Source of the DNA: Anaeromyces robustus | Lineage: Eukaryota; Neocallimastigomycota; Neocallimastigomycetes; Neocallimastigales; Neocallimastigaceae | Assembly: GCA_002104895.1 (NCBI GenBank) | Contig: MCFG01000031.1 | Span: 125,001 to 187,500 of the forward strand | DNA: 62,500 bases | Reading direction: 5' to 3' | Part shown: one piece after another, positions 18,238 to 30,641 of the stretch | Layout of the letters: every line of letters starts with the position of its first letter | Position numbering within the stretch: the stretch's first letter is position 1 | Notes under the pieces: generated by a model | What the model was told of the DNA's origin: nothing | Databases searched by the model: none | What the model saw: only the letters and a program-made list of their open reading frames with translations | Program-made: the position numbers and the translations under genes

Positions 18238-20670
18238 TCATAATTAATTTTTCTGTTAATACGGTCAATATTTTTGTCTACATTCAATTTAATATTATCA
18301 AAGTTATTTAAACTAAACATTAAATCTGAATTTTCAATATCATAATTATCCTCAGGGTAAACTGTTACAGTAAAATTATAAAATTCATATTTTTCAAGAT
18401 AAATATGGTGTGGAAGATATGAATCTTTATTATCCAATACTCTTTAATATATAATTAAATTATATAAATTTTTAGATTAATTATTAATTTTTTTATATAT
18501 TCTTTAATAAAATATGTTATATAAACTAATTAATATATACACTCTAACAATTTCTGGGTCTTTAGCACAATCAACACTAACATGCTTATATGGACAAATT
18601 AACTATTATTATTGAAAATAATATATATGTATTTAAATAGTAATTCATTGTTAGTTTTTTCTCTATTGTTTTGAAAAAAATACAATTATTATAAAAGTAC
18701 CTCATTTTTTAAAGCATATTTATTTATATTATTATATATGTCAACATCTTTAATTTGGAAATTTAAGGCAGTATCATAAAATATTTCTATAATTTTTAGC
18801 TTTGAATTTTCAATATATATTGGATTTACAGAATAATATTTATAATTCTTATCTATTATATCATTTTTATTAGTAATTTTTATGCTTCCACCATAATTTA
18901 TATTTCCAAACCAAACCTATTTCATTATTTTTAACAATAATTAAGATGTTAATTAAAAATCAAGATAATTGCTATTGTTATTTTTAAATATAATATATGA
19001 ATTTTTTAAAAGTTTTACTTCATTATTTGTAGTAGAAAAAGAATATGATCCATCATTGGTTTGGAAATTATTAATTAATCCATCTTCTTTTTCATTAAAT
19101 ATATCTATACAACTAAATGTATAACCACCATTTGAACTATATATATCCATATTTTAAAAAATTAGTATAAGAAAAAAAATATATATATTATTTATTTATT
19201 CATTTATTTATTTTTTATTTATTTATTATTATTATTACCTTACAATAAGCGCGTTTCCATAAATATATAAATCATTTGATGTAGTATGTTGAAAAGCCAT
19301 TCCAGTTAATTTTAATTTAAAATTACCAGATAAATCATCATTAACCATTATATACGGTAATTTTTTTTCTTTATGAATGTACATGAAAAAAGAAAAAAAA
19401 ATTAATACTGTTTCTGGTATAATTAAATATAATAAATAATATTAATGTACCTGTATTAATAGCTCTTAATTTATATACAAAATTCCATTCCATAGTCTGA
19501 TAATAATTAACAGTAATTATAATAGTGTTAAAATAAATATTCATAATAATATTATGTTCTTATTAAGTATTTTCATTAATATAAAATATTTTCTTATATA
19601 CCATAATATCATAGTCATAAATTTCATATGCTTCTGTCATTTCATTATATAATAAAAATACATATCTATTACAAAACTCTTTACTTAACGTTCCACTGAT
19701 TAATCTAATTTTTTCATAAGGAATATTAAATGACGCGTATAGAGGTTTCTTTTTTTTATCCTATAATTTTTTTTATTAATTCAATTATGACGATAATATT
19801 AATGATATTTATTTATTTATTTATTTATCAACTTATTATTAATTTATTATTATTTTTAATTATAGTCTAAATAAATTATAAAATATATTATAATAAAGTA
19901 TTCTTACTAAAAGTTCTTCAGGTTCTGTTGTTTCACCATATATTACATATATCCGTTGGTACAAGTCAAAAATAAATGTGACATTACATTTTTCTTTATC
20001 TAAGTGTGGTTCTTGAGCATCATATTCAATTTTTGCAATATCTTTTAAATTTGCTCTTGACCAATTGATATTACTAACAAACTCTGTAGTATTAGTTAAT
20101 GTATTATTGTAAAACTCCTGTTAAAAAATAATTAATAATATTATTTTTATATTAATTACAATTTAATAAATACATATATATATATTTAATTAATTAGAAT
20201 ACACATATGATAAATTAATAAAATAAAAATATATTTATACTTTTTGCCAACTTCCAATTAATAACCCATTAACTGTATTTAAGATTATTTTTGTGAAATC
20301 AAAAATTCCTGAAATTATTCTATAATCGTTTAAATTTCCTATTAAATGATATATTAATAAAATTATTAAAATATTACATAAAAATTAACATTATTTATAA
20401 TATATAATAACCTTCTGTTGCCTTAATTAAGGATTCATTTTCAAATTCAACTATTTCTAATGATTTTCTATTTGTTGATAATATTAAAGCAGTAGGTGTT
20501 TTGTAATTTTTTAGTATACCAAATGCAAATGGGGAAAAACTTTGGTTTATATAAAAATTAATATCTTGTATTTGTGAAATGTCAATATTATTAAGTTGAA
20601 TTGGTGAGTTTTTGAGATTATATTTTTTTACAAGCTAATGTATATCATATCATATAATAATAAATTCATA

Positions 20671-20705
<35 letters not shown>

Positions 20706-21490
20706 GTATTGTAATTATTATTATTATTATTATTGTAATTATAATTATAAATATACAATTGTTTATATTAAAATAATATGCATATATTACGTGAAATGTT
20801 TTATATATATCCCAATATACAACAAGTGCAAAATAATGAGAATCAATACCTTCTTTTGCAAGATCATTTGGAAGTAATTCATTTGATTCAATAATTAAAA
20901 AATTTATACCAATTTCTTTTGTGATAAAAGGATAATACCATTCATATTTTCCTCTTATGACATCGTCAAATGAAATTAAATTAACTAAAACATCTGGTTT
21001 GTCCAAATTTGTAATTATATTTGGTTTTTCTCCTGCTCTTAGTAGTTTTCTATTACATAATTTACATATTATACCTGTCTTTACATACATATAATAAATA
21101 AAAATAATATTTGTTATATATCATATTCATAATAACAAATAACGAATCCTATTAAAAATATATATGACATAAATATATAATTATTTACATTCTTATTTAC
21201 TATCCTAACTCTTAAATAATATTTTTTTGTAGATGATAATTCAGCATATTTCAATGATTCTTCATCCGGTTTAATATTTTCAATATCTTTACGATAATTA
21301 ATTATATCAGCTTCCCTATAATATAAAAATATATATATTAGAAAACTGTATTTTAATTATACAATAATATTAAAATAAATTTGTTTATATTTTACCATCT
21401 ATAATTAGATTCAATACTATAGCATAATCGAATTATGAAAATTAAAAATAATGATATTTGAAATATCCATGTTTTCTTTGTATATTTCAT
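16678..21490 (-). CDS. Unrecognised type I single-pass membrane protein with large ectodomain
   Basis: Seventeen exons on the minus strand: 21490-21396, 21315-21201, 21078-20791, 20634-20412, 20338-20241, 20117-19908, 19760-19602, 19496-19451, 19368-19239, 19136-19019, 18916-18701, 18602-18541, 18441-18237, 18082-17936, 17835-17706, 17584-17344 and 16996-16678. Every junction keeps phase, giving 933 residues. The protein starts with a signal-peptide-like segment (IFQISLFLIFIIRLCYS), has a long ectodomain with many N-x-S/T sites and cysteines, one membrane segment close to the end (STYILVIGLAVFILFTILLG) and a tail of about 29 residues. I recognise no family; the first 350 residues have alternating hydrophobic strands that could suit a solute-binding-protein fold, but this is a guess. 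A role as a surface receptor or adhesin is inferred only from topology. Confidence 0.7.
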
Positions 21491-22076
21491 ATTTTTGTTA
21501 TTAACAATTTGTTGTTATTTCTCTATTATTCTATTAAAAATAATATTATAATGGCAAATTAGTTTGTATGTAAATATATATAAAATTAATCATAAGATAT
21601 TATAATTATTTTTCATAAAAATATATATATATTTTATATTTTTTAATATAAGTATTAAATTTGTATTACTATAAAATGCTGAGTTATGTAGAAAATTTGT
21701 TCTAAATATTAATTAAAAAATCCAAATTATTTTATAATTAATTTTAATTAATTCTTATTATTATTTTTTTTTTTTAAAATTTAATTATTAATTAAATTTT
21801 AAAAAAATTTAAAAAAAGTATTATATACATATGTATATCACGTGCTTATATCAAATTTTATTAAAAATACATAAATTTAATTTCTATTGTATAAATATCA
21901 TTATTAACCAATCATATTACAAAAAAACTGGTATTTTTATTATAATTGGTCAAAAAATTAAAAAATCAAAATTTTAATTTTTTCATTATATATTATTTAA
22001 TTATTATTTAAAATTTATATATTAATTTATTTATATATTATACAATATAATGCAATATATGATATTATTTATATTC

Positions 22077-22115
<39 letters not shown>

Positions 22116-22454
22116 AACAAATTATAAAACAATAAATTTATATTAACAAAACAATATTAAATTGTTTTTTTTTTTATATTATTTTAAATTTTTTTTTTCC
22201 TTTTTTTTTACTTGCACAAATTTTTACAAATTTTTATTGAAATAATATTATTTTTATATTTAGTAAGAATAATATATTCAATTGAACTTTTTATTTATTT
22301 ATTTATTTATTTATTCATAGATTATTTTATAGAATTTTAATTTATTATCAGCGTATTATCTATTATTAATATAATCTGGCAATATCAAAATATCGAATTA
22401 TCAAATTAAATTATCTTTTTATTTAATTCTTAATATCAATATATATAATTTAAA
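21491..22454. other. Divergent promoter region
   Basis: Shared upstream region of the minus-strand membrane-protein gene and NOG1 (+). It contains a T run of about 27 (22081-22107) and a TTTA run (22292-22315). No individual promoter element can be named. Confidence 0.5.
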
Positions 22455-24371
22455 ATGGCCTCATCTTTTTATAATTTCAAAAGAATTACTGTTGTTCCAA
22501 CAGTAACAGATTTTATTGATATAGTTTTATCAAAAACTCAAAGAAAGACTCCAACAGTTGTTCATCCAAATTATAAAATTACTCGTATAAGACAATTTTA
22601 TATGAGAAAAGTCAAGTTTGCTCAAGATGTATGTTTTTTTAATAAATTATAGATGTTAAAATTATAAAAATATAAGAAATTGTTAAATATTGATTATTCA
22701 AGTCTTTTAATTTAAAAAGTATTTAAATTTTTATTGCCTTACCTTTTATTAATACATAAATTATTAATCAAAAATTTTATATAATAATAATAATAATGTA
22801 AATTAAAAAGGCTTTCAATGAAAAATTAAATAATATCTTAACTGAATTCCCAAAACTTGATGTAAGTGTTATTAAAATCAATAAAAAATTATAAATATGT
22901 AATAATCATAATCATAATTTATTGATAATAATTTCATTTATGAAAAATATATTATATCATATTCAAATAAAAATAGGAAATTCATCCTTTCTATGCAGAT
23001 TTAATGAATGTTTTATATGATAGAGATCATTATAAGTTAGCTTTAGCTCAAATTAATACTGCTAGACATTTAATAGAACAAATTGCAAAAGATTATGTTA
23101 GATTATTAAAATTTGCTGATTCACTTTATCGTTGTAAGCAATTAAAAAAAGCCGCTCTCGGAAGGTAATAATAAAATAATTATTTTATTTTATTTTTTTT
23201 TTTTTTTTAAAAATTATGAATTTTTTTTACTTTTTATATATATAAAATGAAATTAATAAAAATAATAAATATATATTTAGAATGGCAACTGTCATGAAGA
23301 GACAAAAAGATAGTTTAGCTTATTTAGAACAAGTAAGACAACATTTAGCCCGTTTACCATCTATTGATCCAAATACTCGTACTTTATTAATTTGTGGTAC
23401 TCCAAATGTTGGAAAGTAAGTAAAATATAATAATTTTATTATATAATAATTTTATAATTAGTTGAAAATATTAATTATATATATATATTAATATCATTTA
23501 TTTTCTTTAAAAAAAAAAATAAAAAATTTAATAAAATAAAAGGTCAAGTTTCATGAACAAAGTAACTAGAACTGAAGTTGAAGTTCAACCATATGCTTTC
23601 ACTACTAAATCATTATTTGTCGGTCATATGGATTATAAATATCTTAGATGGCAAGTTATTGATACACCAGGTATTTTAGATCATGCTCTTGAACAACGTA
23701 ATACTATTGAAATGCAATCTATTACTGCTTTAGCTCACTTAAAAGCTTGTGTATTATTTTTCATGGATTTATCTGGACAATGTGGTTACAGTATTAAAGA
23801 ACAAGTATGTTAATATATATAAATTAAAAATATAATTAAATAATATTATCTTTATATTATTTTTTTTTAAATAAAAAATGAAATTATTAATATCTATTTG
23901 TTAACAATATATATATAATTAATAACAAAATAAAAATAAAAAAAAAAAAAAATAGAGTAATTTATTCCACAGTATTAAGCCATTATTTTCTAACAAGCCA
24001 TGTGTTTTAGTAATTAATAAAATTGATGTTATGAGACCAGAAGATTTAAATCCAGAAGACAAAGCTTTAATTGATGAAATTGAAAATTCTGGTGCAACTA
24101 TTGTTTTATCTAGTTGTTACACTGATGAAGGTGTTATGGATGTTAAAAGTACAGCTTGTGAAAAATTATTAGCTTCTAGAGTTGAAGTTAAAATGAAATC
24201 CACTAGAGTTAATGATGTATTAAATAAATTACATTTTGCTGTTCCAGTAAAAAGAGATAATAAGGTAATAATTAAAAATTATTATATTAATATATAATTT
24301 ATAGTAAATATTAGTGTGATTATTTATATATCCATGTTAAATATAAATAATTTAATAATCTAATAATTTAA

Positions 24372-24407
<36 letters not shown>

Positions 24408-25527
24408 AGGAACGTAAACCATTTATTCCTGATGCAGTAAAGAACCGTGTTCCATATGATCCAAATGATCCAAACCGTAGAAAGTTAGAAAAAGATATTG
24501 AATTAGAAAATGGTGGTCCTGGTGTTTACCAAGTTGATCTTAAAAGTACTTTTTTTTTTTTTTATTATTATTATTATTATTGATTTTATAAATATAATTT
24601 TTTATAAATTTATATTAATAAATATTATTATAAAAATATTTAATATAATAAAATTTTACAGAGAATTACATACTTAAAAACGATGAATGGAAATACGATG
24701 TTATACCTGAAATTATGGACGGTAAGAATGTTGCTGACTTCATTGATCCAGAAATTGAAGAAAAATTAGATGAATTGGAAAGAGAAGAAGAACGTTTAAT
24801 TGCTGAAGGATATTATGATTCTGAAGAAGAAATGGTAATTTGATTATATAATCTATAATTTATAATAATAAAAATAACTTTAACGAAAAATAAAATAAAA
24901 TAAAATTAAACTTTAAAATATTATATTATATATATATTAACGGTATTACTATATATTATATAATTAATAAGGTTGATTCTGATGAAGAAGCTATTAAAGA
25001 AGCAGCTAAAGAAATTAATGAAAAGAAATCTATCATTATTCAAAAACATAGAACTAATAAATCTAAGAATAGATTGGTTGTACCTAGAACAGCAACTTTC
25101 GCAAGAGTAAATATTTATATATATTAAAATTCTTTTAAAAATGGTTTTATATATTAATATTTTTTTTTAATAATAAATATAATATTAGCCTGCTGAAAAG
25201 AATATTGAAGATAAATTCAAAGAATTAGGTGTTTCAGATGCACCATTAACTAATCGTAAACGTTCAAGATCTACTGTTCGTGATAGTGGTGAAGAAGCTA
25301 TGCGTTCAGCTTCTGCCATGAGAGGTGTCAGTATGGTTAGAGATCCAGCAATGGCTGGTTTAAAGAATAAGAAACAGAAGTTAGAAGCTGAATCATTAAT
25401 GAAGAAAGCTACTAAAGATATTGGTCTTAAATCACGTAGAGGTGAAGCTGACCGTTCTATAGCTGTTAAGATGCCAAAACACTTATTCTCTGGAAAGCGT
25501 GGTGTCGGAAAGACAGACCGTAGATAA
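22455..25527 (+). CDS. NOG1: Nucleolar GTP-binding protein 1 (NOG1)
   Basis: Ten exons: 22455-22628, 22811-22861, 22977-23164, 23281-23415, 23543-23804, 23956-24264, 24410-24545, 24662-24834, 24972-25106 and 25189-25527. Phases agree throughout, giving 633 residues, close to the yeast protein. After an N-terminal helical domain, the circularly ordered G domain shows G1 GTPNVGKSSF (about 174), G3 [10 protein letters not shown] (about 223) and G4 NKID (about 290). The basic C-terminus ([19 protein letters not shown] and a final RGVGKTDRR) matches the family. NOG1 binds pre-60S ribosomal particles in the nucleolus and is released in the cytoplasm. The P-loop is split by the intron after 23415. 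Codon use is richer in optimal codons than in neighbouring genes, fitting high expression. Confidence 0.97.
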
Positions 25528-26265
25528 ACAGTTAATACCATATTATATAAAAATATTAGAATTGATAATATTTCTTTTTTTAAGTTGTTTATTATAATTA
25601 CAATACAGTAAATAGTTTAAATAACAAAAAAAAAATTTTTTTTATAAATATATAGAAGAAAAAAAATATAAAAAAAAGAGATATTTAATAATATAATATC
25701 TCTTTTTTAAATTAAAGTAATTTAAAACGTTTTTTTTTTTAATTTTTTATTTTTCAGTTACCATAACTATTATAACTATAATAACTATTCTTTTAATTTT
25801 TAACAATTTTATATTAATTATATAATATTATTTATTAAAATAAAATTAAATAAACATAATTTAAAGAAAATACTTTTTATTTTTATGAAATAAGTATAAA
25901 TTGTATACAATTATATTTATCAAATACATTATATATATGGTTTTGTAGTTTGTTTCAAAATTAATTGGATTAAAATTAATTTTTTTATTATTAAATATTT
26001 TAAAAAACAAAACAACAGTCCAAATTCTAAAATTATATATATAACACACAAATTTTCATAAATAAAATTTCAATATTACTTTTATATTGTTTATTAAAAA
26101 AATATTATATATTAAAAAATAAACTATAATTTATATATTATTGATAAGATAGATGTTATATTTTTTTTTTCTATAACATATAAAGATATTAAATATTATT
26201 AAATATGTATGATGAATTATTAAATAAACAAACAAATAAATGAATATATATATAAATAAAGCAAT

Positions 26266-26297
<32 letters not shown>

Positions 26298-26308
26298 TAT
26301 TTATTTAT
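25528..26308. other. Convergent intergenic spacer
   Basis: Holds the 3' ends of NOG1 (+) and the small coiled-coil gene (-), with a TTTA run at 26269-26296. An imperfect palindrome (AAAAAAGAGATATTTAATA against TATTAAATATCTCTTTTTT type arms) lies at about 25672-25706 and could help 3'-end formation. No gene is seen. Confidence 0.5.
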
Positions 26309-26835
26309 TTATTTATTCATTTGAGCTTCTAATTCATTAATTTTGCGAAGTAAAAACAATATTCTAGAATTAAAATGAAAAAATAGTAATTAGAAATATA
26401 ATTAACATTTCATCATATATATTTAAATATATTAATATTGATTAAATAATTATATATTTATTTACCTATATTCGGATTTTTCATATTGTTTTTTATAATA
26501 TTCTTTTTCTTCTATTAATTTGTTCATTTCTTTTATTTAATAAATAATTATTTTAAATATTAAAGTATTAGTAATTAAAATAATAAATATAGAACGTTTA
26601 TATAATGTATACTTCTATATATACATATATACATATACATATTTTTATATTGAAAATATTTATATAATTATATAAATTTCTAATTGTTTTATATATAAAA
26701 ACCTTCTGAATTAGTTTCATTGGAATTTAAAACTTCTTTTTTTTCATTTCCATTTTTAATAACTTTATTAAGTTCATCAATTTGCTTTTGAATTCCTTCG
26801 AGATAAATACTTAATTGTTCGCTTGAGAGTGTCAT
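26309..26835 (-). CDS. Small coiled-coil protein, 83 residues, three exons
   Basis: Exons on the minus strand are 26835-26703, 26529-26466 and 26363-26309; phases 1 and 2 close correctly and the product ends at a TAA. The protein is charged and heptad-like: it starts MTLSSEQLSIYLEGIQKQID and its last exon encodes ILFLLRKINELEAQMNK. The first donor is GTTTTT, unlike the usual GTA. No exon is long enough to appear as a sizeable ORF. It is head-to-head with PPIL4 across only 300 bp. The family is not recognised; a short subunit or adaptor that pairs through its helix is inferred from composition only. Confidence 0.65.
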
Positions 26836-27135
26836 TTTAATTATTTAAAAAAGAAATCTTTTATTAATACTTTCTTTCAATAAATTTTAATTTATAGTGC
26901 TAAATGTTCTTAGAGAAAAAAAAAATTTTTTTTTTGATATATATATTAATATATTAATATATTATAAATAATTAAAAAAATGGATAGTACAAACATTATT
27001 TTTTTGATTGGTTATTGGTTATAAATAATTTTCATTTAAAAAAAGATATTAATATCATAATAAGTTTTTTAAAAAAATTTTTTAATTAAAATTATTATCT
27101 ATTGTTCTTAATATAAAATATATATGATATAAAAA
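26836..27135. promoter_or_regulatory. Compact bidirectional promoter region
   Basis: The 300 bp between the start codons of the coiled-coil gene (-) and PPIL4 (+) must hold both promoters. It is A/T-rich, with a short ATTGGTTATTGGTTAT repeat at about 27006-27021, whose ATTGG core is the complement of CCAAT; this could be a CCAAT-type site, but that is an inference. Confidence 0.4.
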
Positions 27136-29553
27136 ATGTCAGTACTAATTGAAACATCGTTAGGTGATATTGTAATTGATTTAGAAGTTAAATTATGTCC
27201 AGAATTGTGTAAAAATTTTTTAAAATTATGTAAAATAAAATACTATAATTTTGTATTATTTCATAATGTTCAAAAGAATTTCATGATACAAACCGGAGAT
27301 CCTACTGGAACAGGAACTGGAGGTCAATCAATTTATGGGTATGTCTATTTCTATATAATTTATATATATACTATAATAAGAAAAAAAAAAAGTAAAAAAA
27401 ATATTATGTTCAAAAATATTATATATTTTATAAATAATTATTATAATTATAATTAATTATAATTATTGTATTTATGATTATTTGCTGTTATATATATATA
27501 CATATTTTACTATTAATAAATAATCATTTAATTTTTATTATTAATACTATATTAAAAATAATATGAATGAAATAAATATAAAAATACATTTCTCATATTA
27601 TATTAATAGCGTATTAAAATATATTTGAAATATTTAAAACCCTTTAATATATATAAAACAAATTTTATATTTATAAACATTTTTATTATTTTATTTTTAT
27701 ATTAAAAATACTATTTTTTATGTATTTTTATATATAAATACCATTTTTCAACATATATATATTGAAATTATATTTAATTTACGATTTTTGAATGTTTCAC
27801 TAATTAAAAACTTTTTTTTCTATCAGTGTCATAAAAGGAGAAAAATATAATTATATTCCTGCTCAATTTCATCCTAAATTAAAACATAAAGAAAAAGGTA
27901 CAGTTTCAATGGCAACTGTATCGTCAGATAATACAGGATTGGCTGTTTGTGCATCTCAATTTTTCATAACAACTGGCGAAAATTTAGAATATTTAAATAA
28001 TAAGCATGCTGTTTTTGGTATGGTAGCAGAAGGTCTTGATGTTATAGAAAAAATTAATAATGCAATGTGTGACGACACAGGTAGACCGTATAGAGATATA
28101 AGGTTAATATGAATTTATGATACATATATTTTAATTTGAAAATACAAGTTCTAATTATTTCATTAATTAATATATAAATATATATGCATATATTATTAAT
28201 TTTATAGAATTAAACATACAATTATTCTCGATGATCCTTTTGATGATCCTGAAGGATTAATTGTTCCAGATAAATCTCCAGAACCATCTGAAGAGTTATT
28301 AAAAAATTCTAGAATTGGTGAAGATGAAGAGATATTTCCTGATATACCACCAGAAGAATTAGAAAAAATACAAAGAAAAGAAGAAGCTGATGCACGAAAG
28401 TTAACTTTGGAAATGGTTGGTGATTTACCATTTGCAGAAATTAAACCACCAGAAAATGTATTATTTGTATGTAAATTAAATCCTGTTACTCGTGATGAAG
28501 ATTTAGAATTACTGTTTTCACGTTTTGGGGAAATTAGAAGGTATAGATATTAAAAAAAATATTATAAGAAAAATAAATGAAACTAAAAAATAAAAAATAT
28601 TAATGAAATATATAAAACATTAATATATAATAATATATAATAACATAAGTTGTGAAATTGTCAGAGATAAGCAAACGAATGAATCATTATGTTTTGCATT
28701 TATTGAATTTGAAAACAAAGAAGATTGTGAAGAAGCATATTTTAAAGTAATAATAAAATGATTAAATCATATTAAATAAATAATAATAATAATGTTATCA
28801 ATAATTATTAATATATTTAATTATAATAAAATTATAATACATTTTACTAATAATTTAAATAGATGGATAATGTTTTAATTGATGATCATAGAATTCATGT
28901 TGATTTTTCACAAAGTGTTAGTAAATTAAATCAATCTTGGATGCGTAAGTATTAAGATTATTATATTATATAATATAATATAATATAATATAATATAATA
29001 TAATATAATATAATATAATATAATAACTAAAATTATTATAAATAATATTAAAACATCAATTTATTAAACTATAATTTTCAAAATTTTCAAATTCATAATT
29101 AAATTTAAAAATATTAAAAATAAAAATAAATAAATAAAAAAAATAGTTAAAGATTCAAATTCAGAAAAATTAAAAATGAGGACACATTATCGTGAAGGTG
29201 ATAACAATGAAAATGATAAATATGACTATGTTTTTGAAGAGAAAGCTGAGCAATTGAATTCAAATGTAAATGAATCAAAATCTGAAAGAAAACATTACCA
29301 CGACCACGAAAGTAATAGACATAGTAGTAATAGAAGTCATGATAGATCTGATAGTAAAAGAAGAAAAATTTCAGATACAAAGGAATCTTCATCAAATCAC
29401 CATAGAAGTCATAAAGACAGAGAAAGAAGTCGTAGTAGACATCATAATTATAGAAGTAGTGATAGTCAATATGAACACTATCATAAATCAACTTCAAGTA
29501 AAGATTATGGAAGTAGATCAAGAGATAATCATCATCATAGAAGTAGACGTTAA
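27136..29553 (+). CDS. PPIL4: Cyclophilin-RRM protein, PPIL4 type
   Basis: Six exons: 27136-27338, 27827-28102, 28208-28540, 28650-28746, 28863-28944 and 29147-29553; phases agree and give 465 residues. Residues 1-160 form a cyclophilin domain with the PPIL4 signatures [20 protein letters not shown] and [12 protein letters not shown]. The catalytic-loop Arg of classical cyclophilins is replaced (HNVQ), as in PPIL4 proteins, so isomerase activity may be weak. Residues about 240-318 are an RNA-recognition motif with RNP2 VLFVCKL and RNP1 CFAFIEF. The tail is rich in Arg, Ser, His and Asp. PPIL4 is a nuclear, spliceosome-associated protein. The first intron is unusually long (488 nt), and the donor after 28102 is GTTAAT. 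Confidence 0.95.
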
Positions 29554-30641
29554 AAATTTTGGAAAATAAGAATATATATATATAATACTATATTAGTTTA
29601 AAATGATTTAATATTAATATTTAATAATATAAATAATATTTGTAAATAATAAATAATTTATAATTATTATTAACCTAATTATTATCTTCATTATTATCAT
29701 TAAATACATAATTAATAATTTAAAAATACAACATTATGAACTTTGGTTAAGAATAATATATATTTAAAGTTTGAATAAATTTATTTGGGAGAAAATATAA
29801 TATATTAATAAATTGAATTTATTTATTTGTTTATTTCTTTTATTGATTTATTAATTAATTAATTAATTTATTTATTTATTTATTATTTATTTATTTATTT
29901 ATTATTTATTTATTTATTTATTATTTATTTATTTATTTATTTATTATTTATTTATTTATTTAATTTATATATTTATTTATTTAATTTATTTATTTATTTA
30001 TTTATTTAATAAATATTAAAAAAAATATTAATATTAATCTTAAATGTCTGAAAAATAGATTTTTTTATTAGTTCTTTTTAACAATTATAATGTTAACAAT
30101 AATAAACTTATAAGCTGTAAAATAAGTAAATAAAAAACTTTTTTTTTAAAAAATACTAAATAATAAATTTATTTTTTATATACGTATTATTTCAAATTTT
30201 AAAACTTTATTTATTATTCATTTTTTTTATCCACATTTATTAATTGATGAGAAGAATTTTTTTTAAAAAAAAATATATTTTCATTAATTAAACTTTACGA
30301 TTATAAAAATTTCATATAATATTTCAATTGTATTCCAAAATGTAAATAATTAAAAACTATTGTAATAATTAATAATTATTTAGTAAATCAATGATATTAT
30401 TATATCATTTAAATAATATAATTAATTTGTTATTTTTTTTTTTTATCTTATATTATTTTTTTATTTTTTGTATTAAAATAAAAAATAAAATAATAATAAT
30501 AATAATAATATAAATAAAAATAAAATAAAAAAATAAAAAAATAAAAAAATAAAAAAATAAAAAAATAAAAAATAGATATAATCATATATTAAATATTAAC
30601 TTTAAAAATATTTTTTACATTATATATATACGACCAAAAAA
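29554..30641. other. Intergenic spacer with TTTA and AAAAAT runs
   Basis: Between two + strand genes. TTTA units (often broken by ATT) fill about 29850-30010, and AAAAAAT units lie at 30520-30570. No coding sequence or structured RNA is apparent. Confidence 0.6.
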
